Source of the DNA: G963674665 sp963674665
GTDB taxonomy: Bacteria > Desulfobacterota > Desulfovibrionia > Desulfovibrionales > Desulfovibrionaceae
Direction of reading: 5' to 3'
NCBI GenBank assembly: GCA_963674665.2
Contig: CAXXPL010000013.1
Coordinates: 1 to 64,000, forward strand
Length of the DNA: 64,000 nucleotides
The position numbers and the translations under genes are program-made. Shown here piece by piece: positions 1 through 8,216 of this stretch (position 1 is its first letter; each line of letters begins with the position of its first letter). The notes under the pieces were generated by a model that saw only the letters and a list, made by a program, of their open reading frames with translations, searched no databases and was not told where the DNA came from.

Positions 1-27
1 GGGCCTGTTAATGGCCCGGGTGCTTTT
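1..27 (+). terminator. 3' part of a rho-independent terminator of a gene left of the window
   Basis: GGGCC and GGCCC flank a TGTTAAT loop, and the 3' arm runs on as GGCCCGGGTGC directly into TTTTT. The matching 5' bases of the longer stem would lie outside the window. This fits the end of a plus-strand gene upstream. Confidence 0.5.
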
Positions 28-53
28 TATCATTCAAGCATTTGAAGAGGGGC

Positions 54-90
54 TTCGGGAGCCCCTTTAGCAATAAGGGTTCTCCCGGAA
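54..90. repeat. Dispersed G-run/C-run hairpin, copy 1
   Basis: CGGGAG (56-61) pairs with CTCCCG (82-87), and the core CCCTT/AAGGG pairs inside it. It lies just past the helicase stop codon and probably acts as that gene's terminator. Similar hairpins occur at 2340, 34376, 38446, 48525, 56513 and 63651. Confidence 0.6.
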
Positions 91-120
91 AACGCTCTTC
101 TACTCTTTCTCTTCTATCGG

Positions 121-1386
121 TTACGAAGCCTGCTGCGAAGGCTGCTTGGCGGAGCGGCCGCCATTGCTGCTGCGCCCGCCTTTCCAGTTGCCGCGGGACT
201 TGTAGGTCCGTTTCTGCGGCTCGTGGGGACGTCTGGGGGGGCGGTCAAAGGTCTCCTCCTGGCCGTAGTCGAAGCTGTCCAGCTTTTTCCGCTCGATCTT
301 GCAGCCAAGGGTGCGCTCGATATCGCGGATCTGGCGCCTGTCACCAAGGGTGACCAGGGTGGCTGCCACACCGCTGCGGTCCGCGCGGCCGGTGCGGCCG
401 ATGCGGTGGGTGTAGGCCTCGGCTGTGTCAGGCACGTCGTAGTTGATGACATGGCTGATACACTTGCAGTCGATGCCACGGGCCGCGATGTCCGTGGCCA
501 CCATGATGCGGTACTTGCCGCTCTTGAACCCGGCCAGGGCCTCCTGACGACGGCTCTGGGAGAGGTCGCCCTGCAGGGAGGTGGCGGCCCAGCCCTGGCG
601 GCTCAACTTCTGGGCCAGGGATTTGGCCCGGTGCTTGGTGCGGGTGAACACCAGCACGTTGGCGGTGTCGTCGTTGTCGAGCATGGCCAGCAGCAGGTTG
701 GACTTACGCGAATCCGGCACCGGATACAGCGCATGTTCCACACTGGCGGCGGGAGCGGTGTTGGCGATCTGCACAACCTCGGGATCGACCATCATCTTCT
801 CGGCCAGGGTCCGAATCTCTCGGGGCATGGTGGCGGAGAACAGCAATGTCTGCAGTTGCTCCGGCAACCTTGCCATAATCTTCTCAATGTCGGGCATGAA
901 GCCCATGTCCAGCATCCTGTCCGCTTCGTCCAGGATCAGGGTGTCCACATGGGAAAGATCCGCCTGCCGCTGGTTCAACAGATCCAGCAAACGGCCGGGG
1001 CAGGCCACGCAAATGGAGGACCTGCGCATGTTCTTGATCTGGGGGTTCTGGTTCACACCGCCAAAGACAGGGGTGCTGCGAAAGCCGGTCTTGCGCCCCA
1101 GGGCTATAAACTCCTGATGAATCTGCATGGCAAGCTCACGGGTGGGCGCCAGAACCAGTGTCCGAATCGGGCCTGTACGCTTGACTCTGGAATCCATGAG
1201 CCTCTGCAGGGTAGGAAGGACGAACGCGGCGGTCTTGCCGGTACCGGTCTGTGCCAGGCCGATGACATCGCGGCCAGAAAGCACGGCCGGAATCACCTGC
1301 TCCTGAATGGGGGTGGGTGTGGAATAGCCTGCGGCGCGCACGCCGTCCATAATTTGCGCATGCAGCGCAAAGTCGTCAAAATACAA
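121..1386 (-). CDS. rhlE: DEAD-box ATP-dependent RNA helicase, RhlE type
   Basis: RNA-dependent ATPase that unwinds short RNA duplexes; the RhlE group acts in ribosome assembly and RNA turnover in the cytoplasm. The 421-residue protein shows the Q motif (YSTPTPIQ, residues 21-28), Walker A AQTGTGKT (45-52), PTRELA, DEAD (153-156), SAT, and HRIGRTGRADR in the second RecA-like domain, followed by a basic Arg/Gly/Ser-rich tail typical of RhlE. Motif Ib reads ACPGRL rather than the usual ATPGRL. I chose the TTG at 1386 because AGGAG lies 8 bases upstream and the protein then begins at the conserved FxDFALHAQIM region; a longer frame reaches 1542 but its extra residues look non-coding. The gene stands alone and diverges from the ASCH-like gene. 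Confidence 0.93.
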   Translation of the reverse strand: MYFDDFALHAQIMDGVRAAGYSTPTPIQEQVIPAVLSGRDVIGLAQTGTGKTAAFVLPTLQRLMDSRVKRTGPIRTLVLAPTRELAMQIHQEFIALGRKTGFRSTPVFGGVNQNPQIKNMRRSSICVACPGRLLDLLNQRQADLSHVDTLILDEADRMLDMGFMPDIEKIMARLPEQLQTLLFSATMPREIRTLAEKMMVDPEVVQIANTAPAASVEHALYPVPDSRKSNLLLAMLDNDDTANVLVFTRTKHRAKSLAQKLSRQGWAATSLQGDLSQSRRQEALAGFKSGKYRIMVATDIAARGIDCKCISHVINYDVPDTAEAYTHRIGRTGRADRSGVAATLVTLGDRRQIRDIERTLGCKIERKKLDSFDYGQEETFDRPPRRPHEPQKRTYKSRGNWKGGRSSNGGRSAKQPSQQAS

Positions 1387-1743
1387 GAATACATCTCCTG
1401 CGTTGGAAGAAAGAAGACGCAACCGGCGTGACAAAGGGTTGCGTGCCGCGTATCGCGGTAGTGTTGGTCGGACTCTGAAGACGAGAACAATCGGGCCGGC
1501 CGGAACTCGGCCAGGTAGGCTTCGAGAAGGGCTCGTATCCAATCACGCTGAGCTGTCCCCTTGTACCTGTTTATTCGAGGATGTAAAGAACTATCTTCTG
1601 CTGGTCCCTTTTTTCATACCTGCGCTCCCCATTGAGACGCGACTGGTTGCATTCGCCCGTGGCCTCTGTGTGGGAGGACTTTTCCCCTGCGGCCGCAGGC
1701 TGTATCCTCCCCTCTCACCTGCCAACTCATGGAGAATAGGTTA

Positions 1744-2274
1744 ATGTCCGATCCCACGTTCCCGGCCACACCCGGCATCTACCTGCTCTCGGTGCTGGAG
1801 CCGCATGCGAACAACATCACAGAGGGGCGCAAGCGCTGGGAGTTCCGACAGAACCCGAACTTTGGCCGGGTCCAGGAAGAGGAACTGCGCCCCGGCGACT
1901 GCCTGTTCATCATCGCCATGGGATCGATTCCGACCATCACCTGTCACTGCCTGGTGGGGCGCATACTACGGGGGCAGGACATGCGCACCTACTTTTCCGC
2001 TTATCAAAACAAGGGCTGGCACGAGGCGGGCATCCACGACACCGAAGACGACGGCCGTTTGAAGCTAACAATCCTGAATGAGTACGCCACGGCCGTTGAG
2101 CTGACGTCCACGCCCCTGCCATGCCCCATCCCTGTGGAGCGCATCCGGCACAAGCACACCAAAGCCTCTTGGAGCGGGAAAGGCTTCACCCCGGTGACCA
2201 TGCTGCACCGCTACGAGCTGGATGGAATGGATCTGCGTGAGGCGCTAGGGAAGTTGCTTAACGTGGTTGGATGA
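1744..2274 (+). CDS. ASCH-like (PUA-superfamily) domain protein
   Basis: A 176-residue soluble protein. The N-terminal part (LEPHANNITEGRKRWEFRQ, then a GDCLFIIA strand and a CHCLVGRIL strand) resembles ASCH domains, small beta-barrels related to PUA that are thought to bind RNA or modified nucleotides; the WEFR segment corresponds to the conserved K-x-E-x-R element. The start at 1744 is preferred over the ATG at 1729 because GGAG sits just upstream of it. The gene lies between the helicase (divergent) and the SPFH operon (convergent), so there is no operon context. The ASCH assignment rests on pattern only; the C-terminal half is unassigned. Confidence 0.7.
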   Translation: MSDPTFPATPGIYLLSVLEPHANNITEGRKRWEFRQNPNFGRVQEEELRPGDCLFIIAMGSIPTITCHCLVGRILRGQDMRTYFSAYQNKGWHEAGIHDTEDDGRLKLTILNEYATAVELTSTPLPCPIPVERIRHKHTKASWSGKGFTPVTMLHRYELDGMDLREALGKLLNVVG

Positions 2275-2339
2275 TACGGGGAAGACAACGCTCCAAGAAT
2301 TCTACATTGCTAGTAATGACTTTTTAAAAGAAGGATTTC

Positions 2340-2372
2340 GGGGGAGGGACTTTCTGAAAAAATCCCTCCCCC
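2340..2372. terminator. Bidirectional hairpin terminator, dispersed repeat copy 2
   Basis: A perfect 10-bp stem, GGGGGAGGGA (2340-2349) with TCCCTCCCCC (2363-2372), around a 13-base loop that contains TTT/AAA. It sits between two convergent genes and can serve both. A long T-tract is missing on either side, so it may also be a processing or stability element. Confidence 0.75.
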
Positions 2373-2412
2373 AAAAAGCTTTTCAACAATCTAGAATCCT
2401 ACAGAAACGGTG

Positions 2413-3453
2413 TCAGTTGTTCTTCAAGGTCTTGTTAGGAGTCATGGAGCGCAATCCCTGGAGCTCCAACAGGCGGTTCACATCCGTGGTTTTGAGGTTC
2501 ATACCACCCCCTGAGATGGGGAGCAGGTAGATCTGCTTGCCAAGCAGGGCCTTGGCCACCTCGAGTTTGACCATGGTTTCGCCGCCCTCCCCGGCCAGAG
2601 CCTGGTTGAGCTTGGTAATGCCCTCGGCCTCGGCCTTTCCCTCGGCCTCGATGGCCTCGGCGATACGCTTCTGCTGCTCCAGGTAGGCATCGGCCTTGAT
2701 CTTGGACTGTTCGAATTCGCCGTCGGCCTTGGCCACCATTTTGTTCACCTCGCCCCTGGCCTCCTCGATCTTCATGCGGAACTCCTCATAGGCGGCGCGG
2801 GTGGCGGCCTTGTTCTTCTCCACGAGCTGATCCGCGATCTTCTTGCCTTCGATGGCCTGCTGGTATGCGGGGTTGAAGCGGTAGTCCTTGGGCAGGACAC
2901 GTTCCACTATAATGCCCATGGGCTCCAGGATGTCCGAGAGCCTTTTCCGGGCCTCTTCGGCTTTGGCCTGCCGGTTGGCGGCCACGTAGAACTCCTCTGT
3001 CTTGAGCTCGCCGAACACGTCACGGGGCAGGCTTCGGGCCACGGTGCGCATGACCTTTTCCCGCAGTTCCTTGTCGCTGGCGGCCACGTATTGCAGGATG
3101 TAGGGCGCCTTTTCCGGGTTGATGCGGTAGGCGATGATCACGTCCAGGCTGATGTCGTTGCCGTCCACAGTCTTGAACAACAGGTCATCACGCCCCCTGC
3201 GGTCGCCGGTGTTCGAGTCGATGGTCATCTCCAGGTTCTGGAGCTTGATGTCAAAGGTGTTCCAGTCGTTGATGACCGGCAGGATGATGTAGGTGGAGCC
3301 GGGGCCGTAGATGGTGTTCTCCACTCCGGTGTCCCCGAACAGGGAAAAGAGCACGGTGCGGACGCCCACCTCGGTCTCGCCGGTGGACTGGAAGATACAA
3401 CCGCCAAGACCCAGGAGCAGAAACAGCAGCAGTGGTGTCAGTATCCTTCTCAT
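2413..3453 (-). CDS. SPFH/band-7 domain lipoprotein, prohibitin-like
   Basis: A 346-residue member of the SPFH (stomatin/prohibitin/HflK-HflC) superfamily, scaffold proteins that oligomerise on membranes. Residues 1-18 form a lipoprotein signal with lipobox LGGC (Cys19). An SPFH domain follows (about 25-220), then an Ala/Glu/Lys-rich coiled coil (about 210-290), as in prohibitins. It starts at 3453, overlapping by 4 bases the stop of the second SPFH gene upstream, so the two are translationally coupled and probably form a hetero-oligomer like HflK/HflC. No FtsH or NfeD partner lies nearby. A lipid anchor in place of the usual membrane helix is uncommon for this family. Confidence 0.85.
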   Translation of the reverse strand: MRRILTPLLLFLLLGLGGCIFQSTGETEVGVRTVLFSLFGDTGVENTIYGPGSTYIILPVINDWNTFDIKLQNLEMTIDSNTGDRRGRDDLLFKTVDGNDISLDVIIAYRINPEKAPYILQYVAASDKELREKVMRTVARSLPRDVFGELKTEEFYVAANRQAKAEEARKRLSDILEPMGIIVERVLPKDYRFNPAYQQAIEGKKIADQLVEKNKAATRAAYEEFRMKIEEARGEVNKMVAKADGEFEQSKIKADAYLEQQKRIAEAIEAEGKAEAEGITKLNQALAGEGGETMVKLEVAKALLGKQIYLLPISGGGMNLKTTDVNRLLELQGLRSMTPNKTLKNN

Positions 3454-4634
3454 TGCGCACCTCCCATGGCGGAAGAGTCTTGTGCTCCGGAGGAGCTTCC
3501 GTCGCTCTGGCGCACCTCGAAGAGTTTCAACAGCTTCTGCAGATCAAGGGGATTCACTCCGGTGTCACCGTCGCTGGGCAACACGATCATTTCGAGCCCG
3601 GCCAGGGTTTTGGCCATATTCAGGCCCACCATGCGGTCGGAGCCCTGTCCCTGCAGCGCGGCGTTGCGCAGCTCTGTCTTCCTGGCTTCCGCCAACTTGA
3701 CCAGCAGATCGGCCTGAGCGCGGACCTTGCGGCGATAGAGGTCCATCTCGGCCCGGCGCTTGGTCACATAGGCCTCGCCTTCCGCCAGGGTAACCTGCAC
3801 CTGCATCTGTCCTTCCTCGGACACCTTTTTGAATTTCGCGGCCTCGATGGCGGCGCGCCCCTCAGCCTGGTTCTTGAAAACCAACTGGTCCTTGAGCTTC
3901 TTTTCCTCGATATTTTTCTGGATCTCCGGGCTGTAACTGAAGTAGCGGATAAGGATCTGATCGACCTTGATACCCTTGGGCTCGAGCTCGTGGTTGAGCC
4001 TGTCCAGGGCTTCGTGGGTCTTTTTCACGCGCAGCTGCGAGTTGTAGAACTCCTCGGTGGTCAGCTCACCCAGGGTCTCCTTGAGGGCGGGCTCGGTCTT
4101 GGGAATGATGCCGTTGTCCTCGTAAAGGTTGCCCGGGCCGATCATGGTGAAGGTCTTGTAGGGGTCTTCGATGTGGTAGATCAACGAAACATCCACATCC
4201 ACGAAAAAACCGTCCGAAGTCTGGATGTGCGCGGCAGGGGTCTTGACCCGGGAGTACAGGGCCGCGGTCTCCGGCGAGTTGGTCAGCTCCAGCACCTGCA
4301 CATCGCGCGGCAGGGTGTACATCTCCTGCATCTTGGGGATCACGAGGTGCAGGCCCGGGGAGTAGATATCCTTCTGCACACCCCGGGGGCTGATCATCTT
4401 GTTCACCCGAATTCCGTATTGATACGGAGCCACGTAGCTGAGGAACATGCCGTAGCAGACCAGGACCAGGGCCAGGATGAACAGTATGAGCTTGAACCGC
4501 CTGCTCCGCAGCAGGCCGATACGCGGTAGCCTGAACTGCCGCTTGGGTCTGAACACCCTGGTGTTCTTACTTTCTCCGCCATCTCCGTTTCCGAAGCTGA
4601 AGGAATCGGATGTCTCCTTGGTATCTCGTACCAT
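3450..4634 (-). CDS. SPFH/band-7 domain membrane protein, prohibitin-like
   Basis: A 394-residue protein with a charged cytoplasmic N-terminus (Arg/Lys-rich, residues 1-46), one membrane helix (about 48-68), an SPFH domain (about 75-290), and a Glu/Ala/Arg-rich coiled-coil tail. It is the first gene of a two-gene operon with the SPFH lipoprotein; its stop overlaps the next start (ATGA). The arrangement resembles hflK-hflC, but the sequences look closer to generic prohibitin-like proteins than to true HflK, and hflB/ftsH is absent here. The role is likely membrane scaffolding or protease control, inferred from the family. Confidence 0.85.
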   Translation of the reverse strand: MVRDTKETSDSFSFGNGDGGESKNTRVFRPKRQFRLPRIGLLRSRRFKLILFILALVLVCYGMFLSYVAPYQYGIRVNKMISPRGVQKDIYSPGLHLVIPKMQEMYTLPRDVQVLELTNSPETAALYSRVKTPAAHIQTSDGFFVDVDVSLIYHIEDPYKTFTMIGPGNLYEDNGIIPKTEPALKETLGELTTEEFYNSQLRVKKTHEALDRLNHELEPKGIKVDQILIRYFSYSPEIQKNIEEKKLKDQLVFKNQAEGRAAIEAAKFKKVSEEGQMQVQVTLAEGEAYVTKRRAEMDLYRRKVRAQADLLVKLAEARKTELRNAALQGQGSDRMVGLNMAKTLAGLEMIVLPSDGDTGVNPLDLQKLLKLFEVRQSDGSSSGAQDSSAMGGAQ

Positions 4635-4928
4635 GCACGCCTCCTCATTGCTGGATTGCGCTCAAGGGCGAAACACAACAGGCGAACGCCCCATGAAGGA
4701 TTACCCCACGATGCCACGATATCACACTCCCAGTGCGATGGCCACGAATCAACCATGACGGACGCCCGTGCAACCAAGCGGCCGAAAGCCAAAACTGTGA
4801 GCGATGACTGAAACAACAAATCAAGGAACACAGATCACGTCACAACGCAACCTGTTATTGTAACGGGACTACTGCTGGTTTTTGCCGCCCGGGAAGTGTG
4901 GGGAGGAGTACACTGCGCGGGACGTTAT

Positions 4929-5879
4929 TCAAGACCTTTCGTAAAAATCCGACAGGTGTTTGATCATGCCCTGCTCGCTCCAGTACCCCTCCATGAAAGC
5001 CCGGGAGCGCTCGCCAATCCGGGCGCGCAGCTCAGTGTCCCGCACCAGGGTCCGGAGATCGTTCTCCAGCTCCCCAGGGGAGCTGATCACCCAGGGGAGG
5101 TCGTCCGCACCGGTGAATTCCCGGATGACCTCCCGATTCCAGACGTCCAGGCCGGCCACCACGCACAGTCCCTGACTCAGAGCCTCCAGGCTGCTGACCC
5201 CGAAATACCCCTGCAGATGGTCGAACAGTATGTGGCAGCGGCGTTTTTTTCGCAGGCACTCCAGGTGCGCTGTATTCTCGATGAGCTCCAGTCCGACGCT
5301 ATCGTTCTTCAGCCGCAGCCGCGCCATCACCTCCAGGAAGAGATCCGTATTCTTGAGGTCCTTGCGTGTGGGGGAGTGCGCCACTCGCACCGGCTCGCTT
5401 CGCTTTCCCGGCATGGGGCGGTACAACGGCGCGTTGAGGGGCACGATGTTGGGCTGCCACCGGGCTCCGGGCAGGAGACGCAGCAGGTCCGGCGTGCTCA
5501 CGAGCAGCCTGTCCCGTTTGCGCTCGTTGTACTTTTCCTGGAACCTGACAGGATTGCCCCTGAAGTCGTGGTGCCCGTGGTGATGGTGCACAATGATCTT
5601 GCCATGCATGAAGTCCCGGGGCAGGAGCCCGCAAAAGGGCACGTCCTCATCCGCTGTCATGTGGAAATGGAAAACATCCGCCCGTTCCAGGAGCGCGGCG
5701 ACCTCGTCCACATCCTCGGGAAGCAGCCACCCCTCATGCAGGTCCTTCTCGAACATGAAGTTGTAGCGCAACTCCTTGGTGATCAGGCGGCACTCGTGCC
5801 CGGTATGGCGGTTCAGGGCGTTGGCCTGGGCGATTGCCGCTCCTGCCGGATCATTTATCGCCATCATGACGATGCGCAT
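4929..5879 (-). CDS. GT-B fold glycosyltransferase (GT4-like)
   Basis: A 316-residue cytoplasmic enzyme expected to transfer a sugar from a nucleotide-activated donor. The N-terminal Rossmann half begins MRIVMMAINDPAGAA; the C-terminal half has the donor-site pattern of GT4 enzymes (a DHLQGYFGVSSLEALSQG loop with the acidic residue and EAL, near residue 225). A His-rich stretch (HHHHGHHD, about residues 116-123) lies in the middle. It is shorter than typical GT4 proteins (350-400 residues). AGAGG precedes the ATG. It is monocistronic, and its acceptor cannot be told from the sequence. Confidence 0.8.
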   Translation of the reverse strand: MRIVMMAINDPAGAAIAQANALNRHTGHECRLITKELRYNFMFEKDLHEGWLLPEDVDEVAALLERADVFHFHMTADEDVPFCGLLPRDFMHGKIIVHHHHGHHDFRGNPVRFQEKYNERKRDRLLVSTPDLLRLLPGARWQPNIVPLNAPLYRPMPGKRSEPVRVAHSPTRKDLKNTDLFLEVMARLRLKNDSVGLELIENTAHLECLRKKRRCHILFDHLQGYFGVSSLEALSQGLCVVAGLDVWNREVIREFTGADDLPWVISSPGELENDLRTLVRDTELRARIGERSRAFMEGYWSEQGMIKHLSDFYERS

Positions 5880-6211
5880 TAAAACCTCTTAAATTTGTTG
5901 GTGCAGAAAATTGTTAAACGATTTTTCCGCCATGCTCAGTTTGACTGCTAGGGAAAGTGACTTCCCCCTTGCCGCGCTGGCGGACCATGCTCACGCATGG
6001 CCAATCATGGAGCGGACGCGCCGAATATACCCGGGCTTGCCCAAAGGCGCCACTGATTGCTCCCTGGTGATAAAAAAAACATGACTAAAAAGGCGTGCCA
6101 TCACTCCCCCCTCATCTTCCAAAGATCCTGATTCCGGAAATTTTCTCTATTTTTTTATGATGACAATTCAATAAGATAAACACAAATTACAAGCCTTTTT
6201 ACATTTTATTG
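5880..6211. other. Intergenic region upstream of tRNA-Lys
   Basis: No supported gene. The right part (about 6060-6210) is AT-rich and leads into the tRNA promoter; the left part should hold the promoter of the leftward glycosyltransferase gene, but I see no clear consensus there. Confidence 0.5.
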
Positions 6212-6240
6212 TTGACAGATTCGCCTCGTGTCCGTAAAAG
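6212..6240 (+). promoter_or_regulatory. Sigma-70 type promoter for tRNA-Lys
   Basis: A perfect -35 box TTGACA (6212-6217), a 17-base spacer and TAAAAG (6235-6240) as -10. Transcription would begin about 15 bases before the tRNA. Confidence 0.7.
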
Positions 6241-6261
6241 CTTTTTCTTCAGTGACGACGT

Positions 6262-6337
6262 GGGCCATTAGCTCAATTGGTAGAGCAGCGGACTCTTAAT
6301 CCGTTGGTTAAAAGTTCGAGTCTTTTATGGCCCACCA
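6262..6337 (+). tRNA. tRNA-Lys (anticodon CTT)
   Basis: A 76-base cloverleaf with CCA encoded in the gene. The acceptor arms GGGCCAT and ATGGCCC pair fully; the D stem is GCTC/GAGC; the anticodon stem GCGGA/TCCGT (one G-U) holds the loop CTCTTAA with anticodon CTT; the T stem AAAAG/CTTTT holds TTCGAGT. A promoter lies upstream and a perfect terminator hairpin directly downstream, so it is a single-gene unit. Confidence 0.97.
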
Positions 6338-6345
6338 GCAAGTTC

Positions 6346-6386
6346 AAGGGGTTACCTGTTTTTTTCAGGTAACCCCTTTCTTGTTT
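6346..6386 (+). terminator. Rho-independent terminator of tRNA-Lys
   Basis: A perfect 13-bp stem AAGGGGTTACCTG (6346-6358) / CAGGTAACCCCTT (6366-6378) with an all-T loop, followed by TCTTGTTTG. Confidence 0.9.
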
Positions 6387-6619
6387 GCGCTAACAGCTCG
6401 TAAACTGCAACCTACTTTACAACTTCGCCCCCCTACCGCTTTGGTCCTCCCTGACGGCCACGCCCTGCGGATAATGTAGGTTACCTCCTGACGGGCGCAA
6501 CGATAGCCCCCGTGTTTTCACTCGCTGGAGTCGGTTTGTCTGTCTTGCCTTCATCCATTTCGCAGTCCGGCCATCCACGAGCGATGGCGTTCGGAACCTC
6601 GACGCCTGCACCATCAAGC

Positions 6620-7732
6620 TCAGGCATGGAAAATCCCGTCAGAGTATGATGTCGCGCCCCAGGGAATGATGGGAAAATTCAAGCTCTCAAAGTCTTCGCG
6701 CACCTGACGTAAAATGTCCTTACCGGCGGCGGATCCGATTTTGGGCGCCTCGAAATCAGGTGGCGTTGACAGCCGCTGTACAAGCAGTCCATCCGTGCCG
6801 AACCACAGCGGCAGGATACCTCCAAGAAAGTAGCCCCTGGAGCGAAGCGCCTCGGCCGCGGCAGGCGTCGCCGGATCGGCCAGATCGAGGATGATCTGGA
6901 CCGCGCCGGTGTCCAGTCTCTGCTCGGCTTGGGCCGCAAGCACAGTCAGATCGGTTCCCGCCTTGGCCACCTGCAAACGCATGAGGCCCACGTCAGGGAG
7001 TGCGATGATGGACAACTCGGATGGCTTCGCAGGTGTTTCGGATACGCTTTGTTTGATGCTGCGTTCCAACTTAAGACGGCCATACACCTGTTCGGCCAAA
7101 TCCCTGGCCGCGAACGGCGGATACACCGTGTGGGGGCGGTCGTTGGGCACCAAGAAATAGAGCAGCATACTTGTCCGCTCTGCGACCTGGTCTTTGCCAG
7201 AGGAAAAAACGCTGCCTGGCATTGCCTCCAGCTCCAAACCGCACTCGACAAACTTGTTCCTGCGGGTGGCATACTGGGTAAAGACATGCGTACATACGGC
7301 TTCGACGTAGATCGCGTCAGCCTTTGATTCGGCGGTCAGGACCGTTGCCGCGTACTTGCAGAGCTTCAGACCCATGGTGGTGTCGCGGCAGTTTCGCATA
7401 ATCATCAACTGCCCCCCCTCGTATGTCTTAGGCCATGGTGGGCAGTGGTACAGGCTGATCATGCCCAGCACATCGCCCCGTGGGGTGCGGGCCACCGCCG
7501 TGAATTGTTCGCCCGAGGTAAATTGACGTGCCAATGCCCCGGGGTCGTAGACATAGTCAAAGGCGTGATCCGGTCCGTAAACGTCGTACACGCAGCGAGC
7601 TACGGGCAACGCATCCTCTGGCCGAAACCCATCGACCACGTACTCCTGGTTCGGCTCAACTATATATGGATCGTCGGCCAGCCGCTTCAGGGACTCAGCC
7701 CTTGAAATGGGGGGCGCAAGATCAGTTTCCAT
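6620..7732 (-). CDS. GNAT-superfamily acyltransferase-like protein
   Basis: A 370-residue soluble protein. Residues about 33-190 look like a GNAT fold: GFRPEDALPVARCVYDVYG (beta1-alpha1), a strand with GDVLGMISLYH, and the region around GGQLMIMRNCRDTTMG where the acetyl-CoA loop is expected. The RPEDA-x-x-VAR-x-x-Y-x-x-YG pattern is the one I associate with GNAT domains fused behind RsbW-like ATPase domains; here the ATPase part is absent. The C-terminal 150 residues (a domain with PALSIIALPDVG-like strands and an ILDLADPATP helix) are unassigned. It lies just downstream of tRNA-Lys, on the same strand as the aminotransferase/ATPase pair 0.5 kb upstream of it, and may work with that pair. The acyl acceptor is unknown. 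Confidence 0.65.
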   Translation of the reverse strand: METDLAPPISRAESLKRLADDPYIVEPNQEYVVDGFRPEDALPVARCVYDVYGPDHAFDYVYDPGALARQFTSGEQFTAVARTPRGDVLGMISLYHCPPWPKTYEGGQLMIMRNCRDTTMGLKLCKYAATVLTAESKADAIYVEAVCTHVFTQYATRRNKFVECGLELEAMPGSVFSSGKDQVAERTSMLLYFLVPNDRPHTVYPPFAARDLAEQVYGRLKLERSIKQSVSETPAKPSELSIIALPDVGLMRLQVAKAGTDLTVLAAQAEQRLDTGAVQIILDLADPATPAAAEALRSRGYFLGGILPLWFGTDGLLVQRLSTPPDFEAPKIGSAAGKDILRQVREDFESLNFPIIPWGATSYSDGIFHA

Positions 7733-8216
7733 GATTTGTCCTAGCTTCTTCGGTTAGAGGGTGAGCCATCGTCTTTGACGAATCTTTGACATTTGAAAAG
7801 ATTAGTCAACGGTTTGCAAAGCAGTTTCACATTTTTTTCGCAATAAACTGACAAAATATCTGCGAAGCTTTTCTATTTCTCCAAAGTTGAAACGCTCCGC
7901 CGTATAGTTATCATCTCGCTCACGCCACAGAAAGGGACGGGGGGCCTCTCGACCGCCCTTACTGACACGTGATGTGTAGTGGTTGAAATACTTGTGAGCC
8001 GTAACGCGCACGAAACCAGAGCGTCCGCATCAAGAAGCTATTGGCAGGAGCGTTGTTAGCCGCTCGCCTTCACAATCAGCTTAATGGGGATCACCTGCTT
8101 CACATGCACGAAAAAACGATGTGCCATCGCGCCTCTTGGCGGACGGCAAAGACAGGTGGCGCGGAGGCGGCCTTTGCTGTGGGTGCCATAATAGAAACTA
8201 CTTGATGCACCCATTA
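7733..8216. other. Intergenic region, no supported gene
   Basis: A 484-base gap between the aminotransferase and GNAT genes. A 69-codon frame on the minus strand (7802-8011) has no ribosome binding site and no recognisable domain. The composition is more AT-rich near 7790-7900. It probably holds the promoter of the GNAT gene. Confidence 0.4.

Noticed and set aside
6262..6337. tRNA-Lys as an attachment site for an integrated element
   Set aside because: I found no repeat of the tRNA 3' end downstream and no integrase gene in the window.
7802..8011. 69-codon minus-strand frame in the 7.7-8.2 kb gap
   Set aside because: GTG start without a ribosome binding site and no similarity I can recognise.
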